Source: Amphiduros pacificus
Lineage: Eukaryota; Annelida; Polychaeta; Phyllodocida; Hesionidae
NCBI GenBank assembly: GCA_949316495.1
Contig: OX439009.1
Location: 33,668,155 to 33,732,154 of the forward strand
Length of the DNA: 64,000 nucleotides
Reading direction: 5' to 3'
The notes under the pieces were generated by a model. It was not told where the DNA came from. It saw only the letters and a program-made list of their open reading frames with translations, and did no database searches. The position numbers and the translations under genes were made by a program. Below are positions 50,350 to 64,000 of the stretch, one piece after another. Position 1 is the stretch's first letter. Every line of letters starts with the position of its first letter.

Positions 50350-50895
50350 GGTGATTGCTTTTTAAAGGCACAGTGTAATAGTTTGAATTTTAAAGGCACA
50401 GCGTGTTAATTTGCTTTCTAAAGGCACAGCAAGATAGTTTGCTTTCTAAAGGCACGGCAAGATAGTTTTCTTTTTTAAGGCACAGCGAGATAGTTTAATT
50501 TTTAAAGGCACAGCGTGATAGTCTGTATTGTAAGGTGATGCAATAAAGTGAATAGGCAATGATGAAAATGTAATGCGTGATAGTTTACTTTCTAAAGGCA
50601 CAGCGAGATAGTTTGGTTTTTAAAAGCACAGCGTGGTAGTTTTCTTTTTAAAGGCACAGCGTGGTAGGTTTCTTTTTAATGGCAAAGCGTGATAGTTTGT
50701 TTTTTAAAGGCACAGCGTGATAGTTTGTTTTTTAAAGGCACAGCGTGATAGTTTGCTTTTTAAAGGCACAGCGTGATAGTTTTCTTCTTAAAGGTACAGT
50801 GTGATAGTTTGCTCTCTAAAGGAACAGTTTGATAGTTTTCTTTTGAAAGACACAGTGTGATAGTTTGCTTTTTAAAGGCACAGCGTGATAGTTTC
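50350..50895. repeat. ~29-bp minisatellite (about 17 units)
   Basis: Units have the form TAAAGGCACAGCGTGATAGT followed by TTGCTTTT. At about 50523-50575 the array is broken by a copy of neighbouring DNA from 50029-50080. The frames seen here are repeat by-products. Confidence 0.9.
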
Positions 50896-51679
50896 TGTAA
50901 AAGCCTGTATTCAATATGGAATTGGCACAATATGTCGGTGTATTTTACACCAGGCACCATTATTTCTTGGCTTTCCCCCATTTTGTGTAAAATTATTCAT
51001 TGACTTATATGTAACTGTACCATCCTATCTATAACATGTACAAATGTAACATAATTTGGTGCTGCTACAATTCTTTTAGCCAAATATGTGCGAAGGAAAT
51101 GACTTCAAAGACAAGATTACAAAATATTTATATTTTATAATAATATATTAAGTAATTCTATTCTATAAAAGTGCATAACAACGGCGCAAATCTACGATTT
51201 TGTACAGAAATTTGATCTCTGCATTCAAAAGGTGAAGGCAAATAGCAATATAAATCCTCGGCTCAGACTCCAGAACAGTGATATATAAATAAATTCTCCA
51301 CTGCTTGCCACTCTGGTATATTAGATTATATTGTTAAAGTTGAACTGAGTGGAACTTGTACTCTAGCGGTTATACCGGTATCGTGCTTTAGTCTCTGATT
51401 GAGAAAATAACTCCACATAAATACAAGCTGCATTGTGTGGTGATATTCAATATGCCACGACTTAAAGTGTTTAAACCCCACTCCCAGTATTAAGAACCAT
51501 ATTAGGAACTTCAGATGAACTCTAAACTGCACTCATGGTAAAAGTTTTGAAACCGTTTACAATCGTATGAGATACCTTAACCTCACTCACAGTGATAAGA
51601 AATACAATTAAATGTAGATAACATAAGCCAACTCCAAGTTGGCACTTTTGTTAAGGTGATAAGACCAAATAAACCATGA

Positions 51680-52004
51680 CTTGTTTGTTTGTTTGTTTGG
51701 GGTTTTTCACCACTTTCATCATTATCTCAGTCATTTCGTGATGAGACCTTCTTGTAGCAGATATAGTGCTGCCTCACTGAATTGTCATGTCGCAGGTCCT
51801 TGACATGACAACCCACCCGGTCACATATTTACAAGGACAACGGGTTAACCCTTTAGGCACAGGCCTCAGCTCATATGGGAGAATGTATCATGAGTTCAAT
51901 CTCGGCATGGCCGGGGATCGAACCCATGACCTTTGGATCACCACAGAGGAACTGGTGCTAATAAGCTGGCACTCTAACCAACTGTGCCACAGCCCGTTGC
52001 ACAT
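51680..52004 (-). mobile_element. Complete tRNA-derived SINE, about 325 bp
   Basis: On the minus strand it starts with a tRNA-like head: A box in GTGGCACAGTTGGTTAGAGT and B box in GGGTTCGATCCC. A body of about 220 bp follows, including GCGACATGACAATTCAGTGA, and it ends in a CAAA-type tail. AACCATGA flanks it at 51672-51679 and 52005-52012, an 8-bp target duplication. Copies in this window are at 3484-3660 and 8789-11047. It needs a LINE's enzymes to move. The body recalls conserved SINE domains described in molluscs and other invertebrates, but I cannot name the family. Confidence 0.85.
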
Positions 52005-52483
52005 AACCATGAATGAACATGTATAAATCCCACTCAGAGTGATACAAATATGGGAAATCTTAATGAATTCCAAATGCGGTAGAAGTTATGATACTGTAGA
52101 CCATCTAATGAACAATATCCAAACATCACTCATTAGAATTAGGTATTAAGCATTGCAAATAAGGAATAATTATTTACCTGATAAGTCAAGAACAGAACTT
52201 GTTGTGACCCACACGACCTGATGAATGTGATAAATGAAGGTTGATGTCAAACAAGGTGTTTGGCACTATTCCTGTGACGTATTGTATCGCACCATATATT
52301 AAATATAAATGCAAAAATATAAAGAAACATAAATGTAAAATAATGCTATAATAACACAAAGCTCCACGTCTCCTTAAGCATCTTAAATCAACAGACACAT
52401 CATTTGATACTTCCGGATCCTATTCAAAAAGAACATACCTAATTTGAAATTTTGAAGGTTCAGTTATTTTGTGCACTTAACTA

Positions 52484-52936
52484 CAGTGACCGGCAGCCAA
52501 ATCCGGACACTTTCATGTTTTTCACTCCTGATTTTCACAAAATCTTTCAAAACTGAGTAAAAACTACTCACATCGATAGTAGACCGTTAACTACATATGA
52601 GTCTATAATAAAATTGATACATGTTCAATATGTACAGAGTTATCGGGAAATTCACGCATTCAGGAAACCTGCAGATTGTCCGAGTTTCCATTGACTTATA
52701 CGGAGAAGTTGGCTACGTCACCACTTCTGACGTCATTTGACAGTGACAACATCACTCGTGCCGTGAAAACAAATAAACACTTCTAACGTTTTGAAAAGCA
52801 GAGGGAATACAAGATAATGTGTGAGAGACAATACTCAGCTCAATTGCAATTAGTACAGGCAAGATTTGCTTGATGTTTGATTGCGTTAAAAATGTTCGAG
52901 TTTAATCTGCCGGTTTCGGACAGTTGCCGGTCACTG
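52484..52936. mobile_element. Tc1/mariner-type MITE, 453 bp
   Basis: It begins CAGTGACCGGCAGCCAAATC and ends GGACAGTTGCCGGTCACTG, inverted ends of about 12 perfect bases with a further CCGGACA/TCGGACA match. TA lies on both sides (52482-52483, 52937-52938). No transposase is present; the interior is non-coding. Confidence 0.8.
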
Positions 52937-52956
52937 TATAAAGGATCGAATCACAG

Positions 52957-52957
<1 letters not shown>

Positions 52958-53025
<68 letters not shown>
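52958..53025. repeat. TAA microsatellite
   Basis: About 22 uninterrupted trinucleotides follow the MITE by some 20 bases. Confidence 0.95.
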
Positions 53026-53027
<2 letters not shown>

Positions 53028-53224
53028 TCTTGGGCTCATTGGAAAGAAAAAGATGAAATATTAAGAAAGGTGGAGGGGACACAGCATAAATTCCTTTTAT
53101 TATTAGTCAAAATAGCCAAAAACTGGTATTTCAAGCAGCACAGAGGGAGGTACTTACAGAAAGGTAACAGCAGTATTCTGCATGATCATATTAACATAAT
53201 TTATGATGTTACCATGACATTACT

Positions 53225-53960
53225 ATGTTGACACTTCCATGTTTGACGTCATTATGACAACACTGTATGACGTCATTATGACACACTTCTGTATGACGTC
53301 ACTATGCTTATCTTGCTCGCAACGTCAACACAGTTTTAGGGCATGAAAAACCACCTATCTACTCCAATTATTGACAAAGGTATGGTCTTTTGTATATATA
53401 ATGTTCGGTTGAAACTGTGTTTACCTTGTTCGCAACCATAGAGAACCGCATGAGCCTTTCTCAGCTTTCTCAGCACGTGCACAGCCTCTCAGTCTCTCAG
53501 ATGACCGACTTCACCCCAGGTTAAATTATCTTTCTACTGCAATTATTGATGAAACTGCGGTCTTTTGTTTTTGTAATATTCATTTTAAAGAATAGTGCAT
53601 CTCGTAGCCTGACACAACTGTGTTTACCTTGTTCGCAGCGTCATTACGATTTCAGAGCAGGCTAAATCATCTTTCTACTCCAATTATTGTGGTCATTTGG
53701 TTTTATGATATTCAGTGGAAAGGAATGTGCATCTCATAGCCTCATTGAACTGTGTTTACCTTGCTCGCAACGTCAAGACATCTTCATTGCAATTTAAATC
53801 ATCTTTCTGATCCATTTATTTACTGTGGTCTTTTGTATGTGTAATATTCAGTTAAAAGAATTGTGCATACCTTGCTTGCAACGTCAAGACTTTTTTCTCC
53901 ATTGCAAGTTAAATCTTTTTATTTCAATTATTGACAAAACTATGGTTCATATTAATATGC
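53225..53960. repeat. Degenerate tandem repeat, ~130-170-bp units (about 5)
   Basis: The blocks TCTACTCCAATTATTG, GGTCTTTTGT and ACTGTGTTTACCTTGTTCGC recur in the same order with changing spacing. The start also holds three short units ending TATGACGTCATTATGACA. No coding potential was seen. Confidence 0.65.
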
Positions 53961-53995
53961 ACCTCTGCCATTTCATATTATTGTCGGTTCACTTG

Positions 53996-55482
<1,487 letters not shown>

Positions 55483-55504
<22 letters not shown>

Positions 55505-55686
55505 TTAACATCATCAGTTAGATGTTTATGAACATGAAGTGTCATTAGACCATTTAGCCTCTTCTGTGTCATGCTGGCCCAAAGGTATGTTTTCACTCTC
55601 CTTACGGCACTGAATGATCGTTCACTAGTAGCATTTGTTGCTGCCATTACAATATCAATCAATCTTAAATCAAATAGCAATATCAC
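55483..55686 (-). pseudogene. hAT transposase C-terminal dimerisation fragment
   Basis: The minus-strand frame reads VMAATNATSERSFSAVRRVK and then TQKRLNGLMTLHVHKHL, the characteristic C-terminal block of hAT transposases and their domesticated ZMYM-like relatives. Only about 60 residues remain, with stops upstream. It abuts the LINE fragment, so the LINE probably inserted into or beside it. No terminal repeats were identified. Confidence 0.8.
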
Positions 55687-56298
55687 TAAATAGTGTCTAT
55701 TTAAGTTTTCAGTCTCTGTGCATTAGTGTCCGAAGCATACAGATTTGTCACAAATGCAAACTTCTAGTCATATGTATTACCAGCAATATAATCTCCAAAT
55801 TGATATACACTGTATAGCCTGGCTGATCAAATCTATCATCTATAACATTGATTATGAGATATACAGCTTATATGATATATATTTGCCCTTGACGAAGGTT
55901 TTGTGACATGGCTCAACACAATATTCTACACCCAAGTTATCAGATCATCAGCTTTGAACTTTCTATGTGGTAACCTAAGTTTGAGAAAAGGTGTGGCTCA
56001 GATACCAAAGCCATCTCTTGTGCTTGATTCTGCTGTGAGTGACCCACAATAATGGATCGAAAGGGAAAAACAATGGTGTCTTGTGAGGGTCCTGCCCCAT
56101 CCCAGCCCACACCACCACCCCCACCCCCCTTGCATAATACATTACCCAAGAAGTCACCAAGCAGACCAATGATGAGAATGTCTTCAGACTGCTACCCAAG
56201 ACTGTTGAGTCAATGTTTTTTTGATTATATACATGGTGAGCAAAATAATTGTGGAAGCCTGAATGTTTTCACTTGCATATTATATATAGATATACTGA

Positions 56299-56510
<212 letters not shown>

Positions 56511-56529
56511 TATACTGATATATGATATA

Positions 56530-57150
56530 TGCACGAGGCGCAGCCGAGTGCAATATAACTTTCCGAAGGTCCATAAAAAGTCATATTGCACGACACCCAG
56601 GTACATATTTGTTTTATTCTATGATCACTGTGTTAATTACTGGTGACGTCATTTTAGCTGGTGACGTCATCAGTGCAGTGGAAAGTATATTGACGTGCAA
56701 TATAATGCATCTGGTCAATAAAACAATTTAGAGAAGCTCATGTGACCAGGAATTGACCAATCACAGCACAGAATACACAGTGATCATAGAATAAATATAT
56801 TTATTGCACGTCAATATACTTTCCACTGCACTGATGGGGAATTCCACGGCGGAAAATGTTGGGGAAGCCCTATAATGACGTCACCAGCTTGCTCTGAGTG
56901 ACCTGCAGACTGGGAAGCAGACGACAGCAATCACAACAATTTGCCACACTAAATGATGCTGAATTAAACCAACAATGGCAGTAATTAACACAGTGATCAT
57001 AGAATAAAACAAATATGTACCTGGGTGTCGTGCAATATGACTTTTTATGGACCTTCGGAAAGTTATATTGCACTCGGCTGCGCCTCGTGCAATATAACTT
57101 TCCAAAGGTCCATAAAAAGTCATATTGCACTCCACCCAGGTCCATATTTG
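56530..57150. mobile_element. Palindromic MITE with 111-bp arms plus a partial third arm
   Basis: Left arm 56530-56640 (starting TGCACGAGGCGCAGCCGAGT) is repeated in reverse complement at 56981-57091. A direct partial third copy runs 57083-57150. Each arm holds a smaller near-palindrome (GTGCAATATGACTTTT and AAAGTTATATTGCAC). The centre has a second, less regular inverted pair around GTGACGTCA and AAAGTATATTGACGTGCAAT. No coding sequence is present. Confidence 0.75.
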
Positions 57151-57199
57151 TATAATATTCAATACTCCCATATATTACAGGTATGTACACAATGGGATG

Positions 57200-60100
57200 C
57201 AGTAATGTAATGTAACCATGGGGATGAAGTCTCCCTTCACTTCGTTAGTCTTGGCCTAGTAGCATTTGAAATGAAGTCTTGTGAAATCAGTGCTTTACCG
57301 ACTATAACACAAATCGCTCTATTTATAGAAACCAAAGCAAGAAAAAATGTCCTCACAAATGTTTTATAACGTTAATTAATATTCTATATCATGGAGCAAA
57401 GTTCCCTTTTTTAGTCATTATGATGGATAAAAGTATCGTGTTACAACAACAGGTGTGCACCAAGCATTTAGAAAAACATCCATTAATATTATCGTAAATA
57501 ATTGATATACTGTAGTTAATATGAAACAAAGCCAATCAGTATTATTGAAAAATTCAACCTTTGTCGTGGAGCTAACATGATTACTGGTTGTGAACAAGAG
57601 GATTATCTAAATCTGCTTGATCTCTTTCCAAGATTGCTTTTATAATATCTAGTCTTGGCTAGGTAGCTTTTAAAATGAATTCCTGTGAAATCTGCGTACA
57701 AATAGATTCCCAGGTAATAACATTGACCTTATTCTGAGATTCCCAGGTAATAACATTGACCTTATTCGGAGATGCAAACATGATATTCCTACAAGTTTAC
57801 GCATTTCTTTAAGGCATATCGCAGATTGGATCAAAAGACAGAAATACATTTATGTCGATGACTAAACTTGGCTACTTTTCAAGTCAAAGCAATATATCAG
57901 CATTGCGCTTAACACATCTTGCCAAGACATTCATTGCAAAGAAATGCCATATAACGCACACTTTCATACTCTTGTGAAAGCAGCACTGAAAACTATATTT
58001 CAGGGTTCTTTGAAGTATTCAAAATGCCCCCTTTTATCTATTTTCAACAATACAAGGAGAGAAATCAAAGTCAGGAACTGCACTTTTGGGCAAAATTCTT
58101 TTCCAGAAACATATCATTCTTAAAGTGTATACAATACATCCACTCTTGTAAACAATTACATTGACTGTTTTATTTTACACAAATATTGAAAATGCATTTG
58201 GTACAAGACACGGTTCATCAAGTACGCACCCCTTTGAAATGAGTAGTTTGATTTGTCTTATGATGGTAAATGCCCAATCAGCATTACAAAACTATTGTAA
58301 ATATAACGCTCATTTCTTGGTTATATTATTTCCTGTGACACCAGCATCAAACATATGCATTTTTATCATAACGAGATACAACGAAACATAACGAGAGATA
58401 TTTTTATTGTGAAGAAAAAGTCCCCGGCCAATCGACTTCTGTTATTGAACCTCCCCTCCATTGTACCAAAATATGTTGTTGATATTAATGCAGGGATTGA
58501 AATACAAATTACGGGTAATTACAGAAGCAGAGACAAACCTCATTTTTCCCTTCAATGGGCAACATCCCAAAGATCAGTCTCCCAGTGACCCCAATCTTGA
58601 TGACTTCTTAAAGTCCGCTAGAAATTCCAGTGGAATAATACGTTAAACAATATCTTACATAAATTATGATGCAATCAACGAAGCAGAACAAGAATAAGAA
58701 CAAATATCAAAACGAAACGTTTTTATTTTAAATAATTCTTTCTTGTTCGATTTTAAATAAATAAAATCGGTTTAAAATCACTACGCTTAGAGTACCAATA
58801 CCCCACATGGCTAAAAACAGTCATGAATCTGACAAAAAAGGTATCATTTCTTACATTATAATGTAAAATCTTACATACAATACAATAGAAATAATGAAAA
58901 TACAGAAACAGATCAAATAGCCCAGTGGCTTCAAGGGAGAGGGTTCTTAAATTTAGAAACATTAAATCAAGCAATCAAATTAGTTCGAATCAATAAAAAA
59001 ATCAGTAAAAATCTCACATATCATCATGTTATATACATAACCACAGGTGTAAACCATTATACAGGTGTTCTAACCTCCACACCTGGAAAAACAAGGCTTT
59101 AAATATAGCACCTCCACTATGGAACTGCCAGAAACCGCAAACACCTCCACACCGGAGGCGCTCGATGTGAAGAACTGGCAGCTCCACAAAGGCTGAAGCA
59201 AGATTTATATTAAAGCAGTCCCCCATTTAAGTGGAGAGATCACATTATATCGAAACCGTTGTTGGTTTTGGTAAGGGACTGCGATCGCTACCTATTCAAA
59301 CTTGAGAATCATATTCAACAAATTACAAGTATCTTCAATGACTAAATATTTTAAGAGTTTGTCAAGACATAAAGCATAATGTAATTTCCTCTATTTGTTC
59401 TGGTCAATAATATCTTGCAGGTGACAAAATACATACATCTTAATATTTGCACAAGTAAACAGAAACAAATTGTTTATTCAGATAATTATGTGTCAACAGT
59501 TTCCTCAAGGTGTGACTTGCAGCATGAACCCACATTTGGCCCGCAAGACAGTCTGATACAAGAATCGACCAGCTTTCGCATCTTGGCTACAGGCATCACA
59601 AATGCATTTCACGGTATTACTCAATATTTGGAACAACATAAGTCTGCACTTCAGATAGCAGTCTAAATTTCTCGTTCTCAATTTCTGAAGTTGATTTTTA
59701 CGTGTTACTCAGAAATTTAACCATGTACATGTAATTTAAGTTTCAATGTTATTTTTTTCATTGAAAGAAAGAAATGGTATTCTGGCAAAACCTTGTTAAA
59801 ATTGTTCTTACAGACCAAATGTGTTAAAATTGTAGCATCGATATCCTAGACGACCTACTAAGTTGTAATTGAGGCCCCGACGTCTATGTGGGTGATTCCG
59901 GCTTTCTTTGGCTGGAATAACTGATCTTATAAGTTCGACTTCAGATATCATGCTAAATTCTAAGATTGCGGTAAATATATTAGCATTAAGTCAGACTTAA
60001 GCGGTTTCCAAGTGTCAGTAATCTAAGGAATCTAGCATGACATCAAGAATTTAGCATTACCACTGCTTCAGTCTAAAATGTTCTCAATATCGGGCCCTGG

Positions 60101-61018
60101 AGATGTAATGCTACACAATATTTTGGTAAACTTGTCATCTCTAAATTGGTCTCATATTCGCCTGAGCTCCATATATCTTCTCATGCCACAGGCTTCATTG
60201 AATGCAGTGTTCACATCATTCTCCATATCTGTAACACATCTCAGTAGTTATTTTTAAACTTAGTAGACGAAACATTTGAAGATGAGCTTCAAAGCACCTA
60301 CTGATCTCTATAGACCCGAGGTGTGAAATCTGATGACAATTTGGCATAAGGGTAATCGATGGTCCATTAATCATCCAGAGGGGAAGCACAATGATTAATG
60401 TTTTTTATCAAATGAAAACCTTTTAACATAATGATTGATCATTAATCTGTTGGATGTATATCCTAAATGGGTTGTTGAGAGTTTTTTTCATTTCACAAAA
60501 CATAATGTATAATTAAATATAATGAGGATATATGTTGGCTTAAAGAAGCTGGAGTTAATCCACAACAATAGTTGATATCGTCTGCCAGCGATTTGCTGTA
60601 AATCAATGGTAAATTTACTGTAACAATTTTTAAAGTTTAAGAAAGTGCTCCGTTTGTTTTAATGTTTTTCCATTAACACGATCAAGAGAACTTTTTGAAA
60701 AAATATTTAAATATTACAGAAAAAAATGTTTCAGTGCAATCTCAATATGTCGTTTGTTTTACTTGTCAAACTAGACACAGACATGCTTCGCACATCAAGG
60801 CAAAATGTAGTTTTTGGTTAATAAAATTGTCCTCTTTAACCTTTTAAATGTTTAATTCTTGGTGTTGGTGTTCTCATTATTTCCCTCTCCCAAGTGGTCT
60901 CTACAATATTCATTCTCCTTTTCCTCCATCCCCCTGAATGATTAATGGTCCGCCTCTTGTATAGAATGATTCTGGATTGATGAAGGTACGCAGGTAACAG
61001 GTGCTCCCAAGACAACAC
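57200..61018. other. Intergenic DNA without recognised genes
   Basis: Short frames only. A 33-bp direct duplication (GATTCCCAGGTAATAACATT) lies at about 57707-57772. A minus-strand frame at 59029-59226 has no recognisable motif. Confidence 0.45.
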
Positions 61019-62100
61019 CATTCAAATGTTTAATCCTTTAGTCTACCAACAGAACACCATTCAAATGTTTGATCCCTAAGACTACCAACACAACACCATT
61101 CAAATGTTTAATCCATCAGACTACCAACACAACACCATTCGAATGTTTAATCCCTCAGTCTACTAACAGAACACCATTCAAATGTTTGATCCCTAAGACT
61201 ACCAACAGAACACCATTCAAATGTTTAATCCCTCAGTCCACCAACACAGCACCATTCAAATGTTTAATCCCTCAGTCTACCAACACAACACCATTCAAAT
61301 GTTTAATCCCTCAGTCTACCAACACAACACCATTCAAATGTTTAATCCCTCAGTCTACCAACACAACACCATTCAAATGTTTAATCCCTCAGTCTACCAA
61401 CACAACACCATTCAAATGTTTAATCCCTCAGTCTACTAACACAACACCATTCAAATGTTTAATCCCTCAGTCTACCAACACAACACCATTCAAATGTTTA
61501 ATCCCTAAGACTTCCAACACACCACCATTCAAATGTTTAATCCCTAAGACTACCAACAGAACACCATTCAAATGTTTAATCCCTCAGTCTACCAACACAA
61601 CACCATTCAAATGTTTGATCCCTCAGTCTACCAACACAACACCATTCAAATGTTTAATCCCTCAGTCTACCAACACAACACCATTCAAATGTTTAATCCC
61701 TCAGTCTACCAACACAACACCATTCGAATGTTTAATCCCTCAGTCTACTAACACAACACCATTCAAATGTTTAATCCCTCAGTCTACCAACACAACACCA
61801 TTCAAATGTTTGATCCCTCAGTCCACCAACACAGCACCATTCAAATGTTTAATCCCTCAGTCTACCAACACAACACCATTCAAATGTTTAATCCCTCAGT
61901 CTACCAACACAACACCATTCAAATGTTTAATCCCTAAGACTTCCAACAGAACACCATTCAAATGTTTAATCCCGCAGACTTCAAACACACCACCATTCAA
62001 ATGTTTGATCCCTCACACTACCAGCACAACACTATTCAAATGTGTAATCCCGCAGTCTACCTACACGGTATCATTCAAATGTTTGATTCCTCAAACTCGT
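61019..62100 (+). repeat. 39-bp minisatellite, in-frame (about 27 units)
   Basis: The unit is CACCATTCAAATGTTTAATC followed by CCTCAGTCTACCAACACAA. Since 39 is divisible by three, one frame stays open from 61069 to a stop at 62115 and would give 13-residue units TPFKCLIPQSTNT. A second frame is also open for long parts. The main frame has no ATG at its beginning and no signal peptide, so I treat it as a repeat. Units differ mainly by AAGACT versus CAGTCT and by AGAACA versus ACAACA. Confidence 0.88.
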
Positions 62101-62401
62101 TTCTCCAAAGTCTGAATATTTCTCTTAAGGTAAAAATGCGCCTTGACTCGGATATGGTTAAAATGTGATATGGACAGAAATGGACATAGATGGGCGGGAG
62201 AATCCTATGTTAAAATAGATTGACATAAATTAGCATAATCAAATATGAATATTAAACAATGCCAGATAAGGTGTACGCTCCAAACCTTTGTAAAAGCTTC
62301 CTGTTTCACTCCACCAAGATACATTCGACCTAATCCTTGGATGACTTATAAGATACAAACAAGTTTGGTGTGATTGATTATTAGGCATTTTGGACATAAA
62401 T

Positions 62402-63847
62402 ATGGAAGGCTATAACATATCTCAAACTACTGAAGCGGACAGTGAGGCGGCCCCCCCGGACCTGGTGGGTCTGGCCAGCGGATATCTACCATACAAGATT
62501 GGTATTGGTCTCAACGTGTATTACTTCCCTGTGGTGGTTGTCTGCGGTTTGATTGGCAATCTTCTGGCCATTATTATCATGTCAAAGAAGTCTAATCGTC
62601 AGTCCTCTTTTGGGGTGTATATCGTAAGCTTGGCTATTTCTGATTCCATGATGTTGACTGATGGAGGGTACATATGGACCTTGACCGTCCCCATGGGAGG
62701 CAATTTATTATATACTTGTAAAAGTCAGGCTTTTTTCAAGTATACCTTTGCAACCACTGGTATGTTTATCATCATTTCTATGACCTTTGACCGCATGATT
62801 TCGATTCGTTTCCCTCTGAAAGCTGCCTCGTTTTGCACCAGGAAAAGGGCCACAAAGATTTGCTTGGCCATTCTACTAATTGCTTTGGTTGGTAACTGTC
62901 CACACGTTTTCATGACCACTTTGATTGAGGGAAGATGCACTGGTTATGCAGTGGGAGGTCTGGTCACTAAGGTGTACTCCTGGGTCAGCATCATCACCTA
63001 TTCTCTCCTCCCCTTCTGCCTCCTCATGACGATGAACACCTTAATTATCATCGGGGTGCGCCAGAGCCAAAAGATGCAGGGCGCCCAAGGCAAAAGTGGA
63101 CGTGAAACCCAGATGACCATCCAGCTCTTGCTGGTTTCTTTCATGTACCTGTGTCTGACCCTGCCTCAGTTTATCCGCCTCATGTTGTTTAATGTGATAG
63201 ACTTCACCACTTCTCCGTGGAAGTATGCCATCTACACCATGCTCTACCACATCTCACATAAGCTCTTCTTCACCAACAGTGCCATCAACTTCTTCCTCTA
63301 CTGCATCGGAGGAAGCAAGTTCCGCCGGGATCTGGTTAGTGCCTGTATTTTCCCCTCTCAAATGATTTGTTATTACTTGTTCATTACATTCTCAGATTAG
63401 GGGAAGTGAAATTCCTCTTGTGAAATAGAAATACCTTTTTGCTAGCAGAGTGTTATAACCGCCCAAGATTAAAACACTGTGATTTGGCTCAGTTAAAATA
63501 GAAATATTTTTGAAAGGCAATGCAACAGAATCGATCCATTCCTTTATGCCTACATCTATGTGTTGGAAATTGTTTCTTTTCTTTTAGCATCATAACATTT
63601 TGTGCCTATGACAGTCTAATTTCCTCTAAACAATATAAGTAACAGACAGGCAAGCTTAATGTTATAACCTAGTGCTTTTGTTGAAATTGATTTTAATATT
63701 GATATATATATATTTCAGGTAAAGCTGGTGTGTCCCTGCCTGGGCTCGGAGACTAGGAAGGGGGGTCACTCCTCATCTGCGGGCGAGACCAAAGAATCCA
63801 AAATAACCAGCCTATCCTTGTCCACGTCAGACTCAAACAATATATGA
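62402..63847 (+). CDS. Rhodopsin-class (class A) neuropeptide-type GPCR, two exons, 353 aa
   Basis: Exon 1 is 62402-63334 and exon 2 is 63719-63847 (TATATTTCAG acceptor), joined in phase 0 as KFRRDL-VKLVCPCLGSE. The start chosen is the ATG giving MEGYNISQ; an N-glycosylation site (NIS) is in the outer N-terminus. Helix 1 has GNLLA, helix 2 SLAISD, helix 3 ends FDRMISIRFP (a DRY variant), and helix 7 reads NSAINFFLYCIGGSKFRRDL, the form common in invertebrate FMRFamide- and other peptide-receptor groups. Cysteines in LLYTCKS and EGRCTGY form the usual outer disulfide. The tail has palmitoylation-type cysteines (VCPC) and many serines, ending SNNI. It should signal at the plasma membrane through G proteins; the ligand cannot be told. 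A 39-bp array ends about 300 bases upstream. Confidence 0.9.
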
Positions 63848-63913
63848 GACAATTGATAAGACATCAAACCTTTCACATTTCTTGAAACATTACATATTCC
63901 CAGAACGAAAAAA

Positions 63914-63919
63914 AATAAA
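63914..63919 (+). terminator. Polyadenylation signal of the GPCR gene
   Basis: AATAAA lies 67 bases after the GPCR stop codon in an A-rich context, a normal place for 3' end processing. Confidence 0.6.
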
Positions 63920-64000
63920 ATATTTGAGATTGAGCTGCATGGGAAGTTTTATTTTTTAGAAATGTGCATTACTTTTTAGACAAACAAAGCTCTCTTCCTA

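Overview
This is an intron-bearing, AT-rich animal genome segment, most likely from a marine invertebrate and possibly a lophotrochozoan. The gene structures, tRNA-derived SINEs, L2/CR1-like LINE, hAT relic and very large minisatellite content support this. Three protein genes are recognisable. The first is a 15-exon minus-strand orthologue of the deubiquitinase BAP1 (29924-44126, 686 aa). Its exons were placed by splice sites with consistent phase and by similarity to remembered human BAP1. The second is the C-terminal exon of a divergent indoleamine 2,3-dioxygenase-like protein (5220-6050, +). The third is a two-exon rhodopsin-class GPCR (62402-63847, +). A single-exon orphan seven-helix protein lies at 1005-1952 (-).

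Layout: 1-3.5 kb holds the orphan 7TM gene and plain intergenic DNA. 3.5-5.0 kb is a SINE remnant and an inverted-repeat element carrying TGACGTCA palindromes. 5.2-6.05 kb is the IDO-like exon. 8.8-11.05 kb is a three-level nest: a tRNA-type SINE interrupted by a TAA-flanked Harbinger-like element, itself interrupted by a TTAA-flanked element. 11.3-15 kb has two arrays of a ~170-bp repeat in opposite orientation around a ~33-bp minisatellite. 17.35-23.12 kb is a giant foldback element with arms identical by eye and ~28 copies of a ~182-bp satellite. 24.93-26.03 kb is a second foldback built of TTCGC-type units with an exact 6-bp target duplication.

29.9-44.1 kb is BAP1. Intron 11 consists almost wholly of a 36-bp repeat that copies its own 3' splice junction. 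From 44.93 to 49.86 kb, about 0.8 kb upstream of the BAP1 start codon, lies a ~4.9-kb array of a 14-bp unit that is open in every frame by construction. 50-57.2 kb is repeat-rich: a minisatellite, an intact SINE, a TA-flanked MITE, TAA and TA microsatellites, a tandemly duplicated LINE 3' fragment, a hAT transposase relic and a palindromic MITE. 61.0-62.1 kb is a 39-bp array that keeps a frame open, followed directly by the peptide-receptor-like GPCR.

The genes do not form a pathway. The unusual content is structural: several independent foldback elements with tandem repeats in or between their arms, satellite monomers carrying p53-type palindromes, and a minisatellite that multiplies a splice acceptor inside a chromatin-regulator gene. 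No domain search or alignment could be run; family calls rest on recognised motifs, and copy numbers are counts or estimates by eye.
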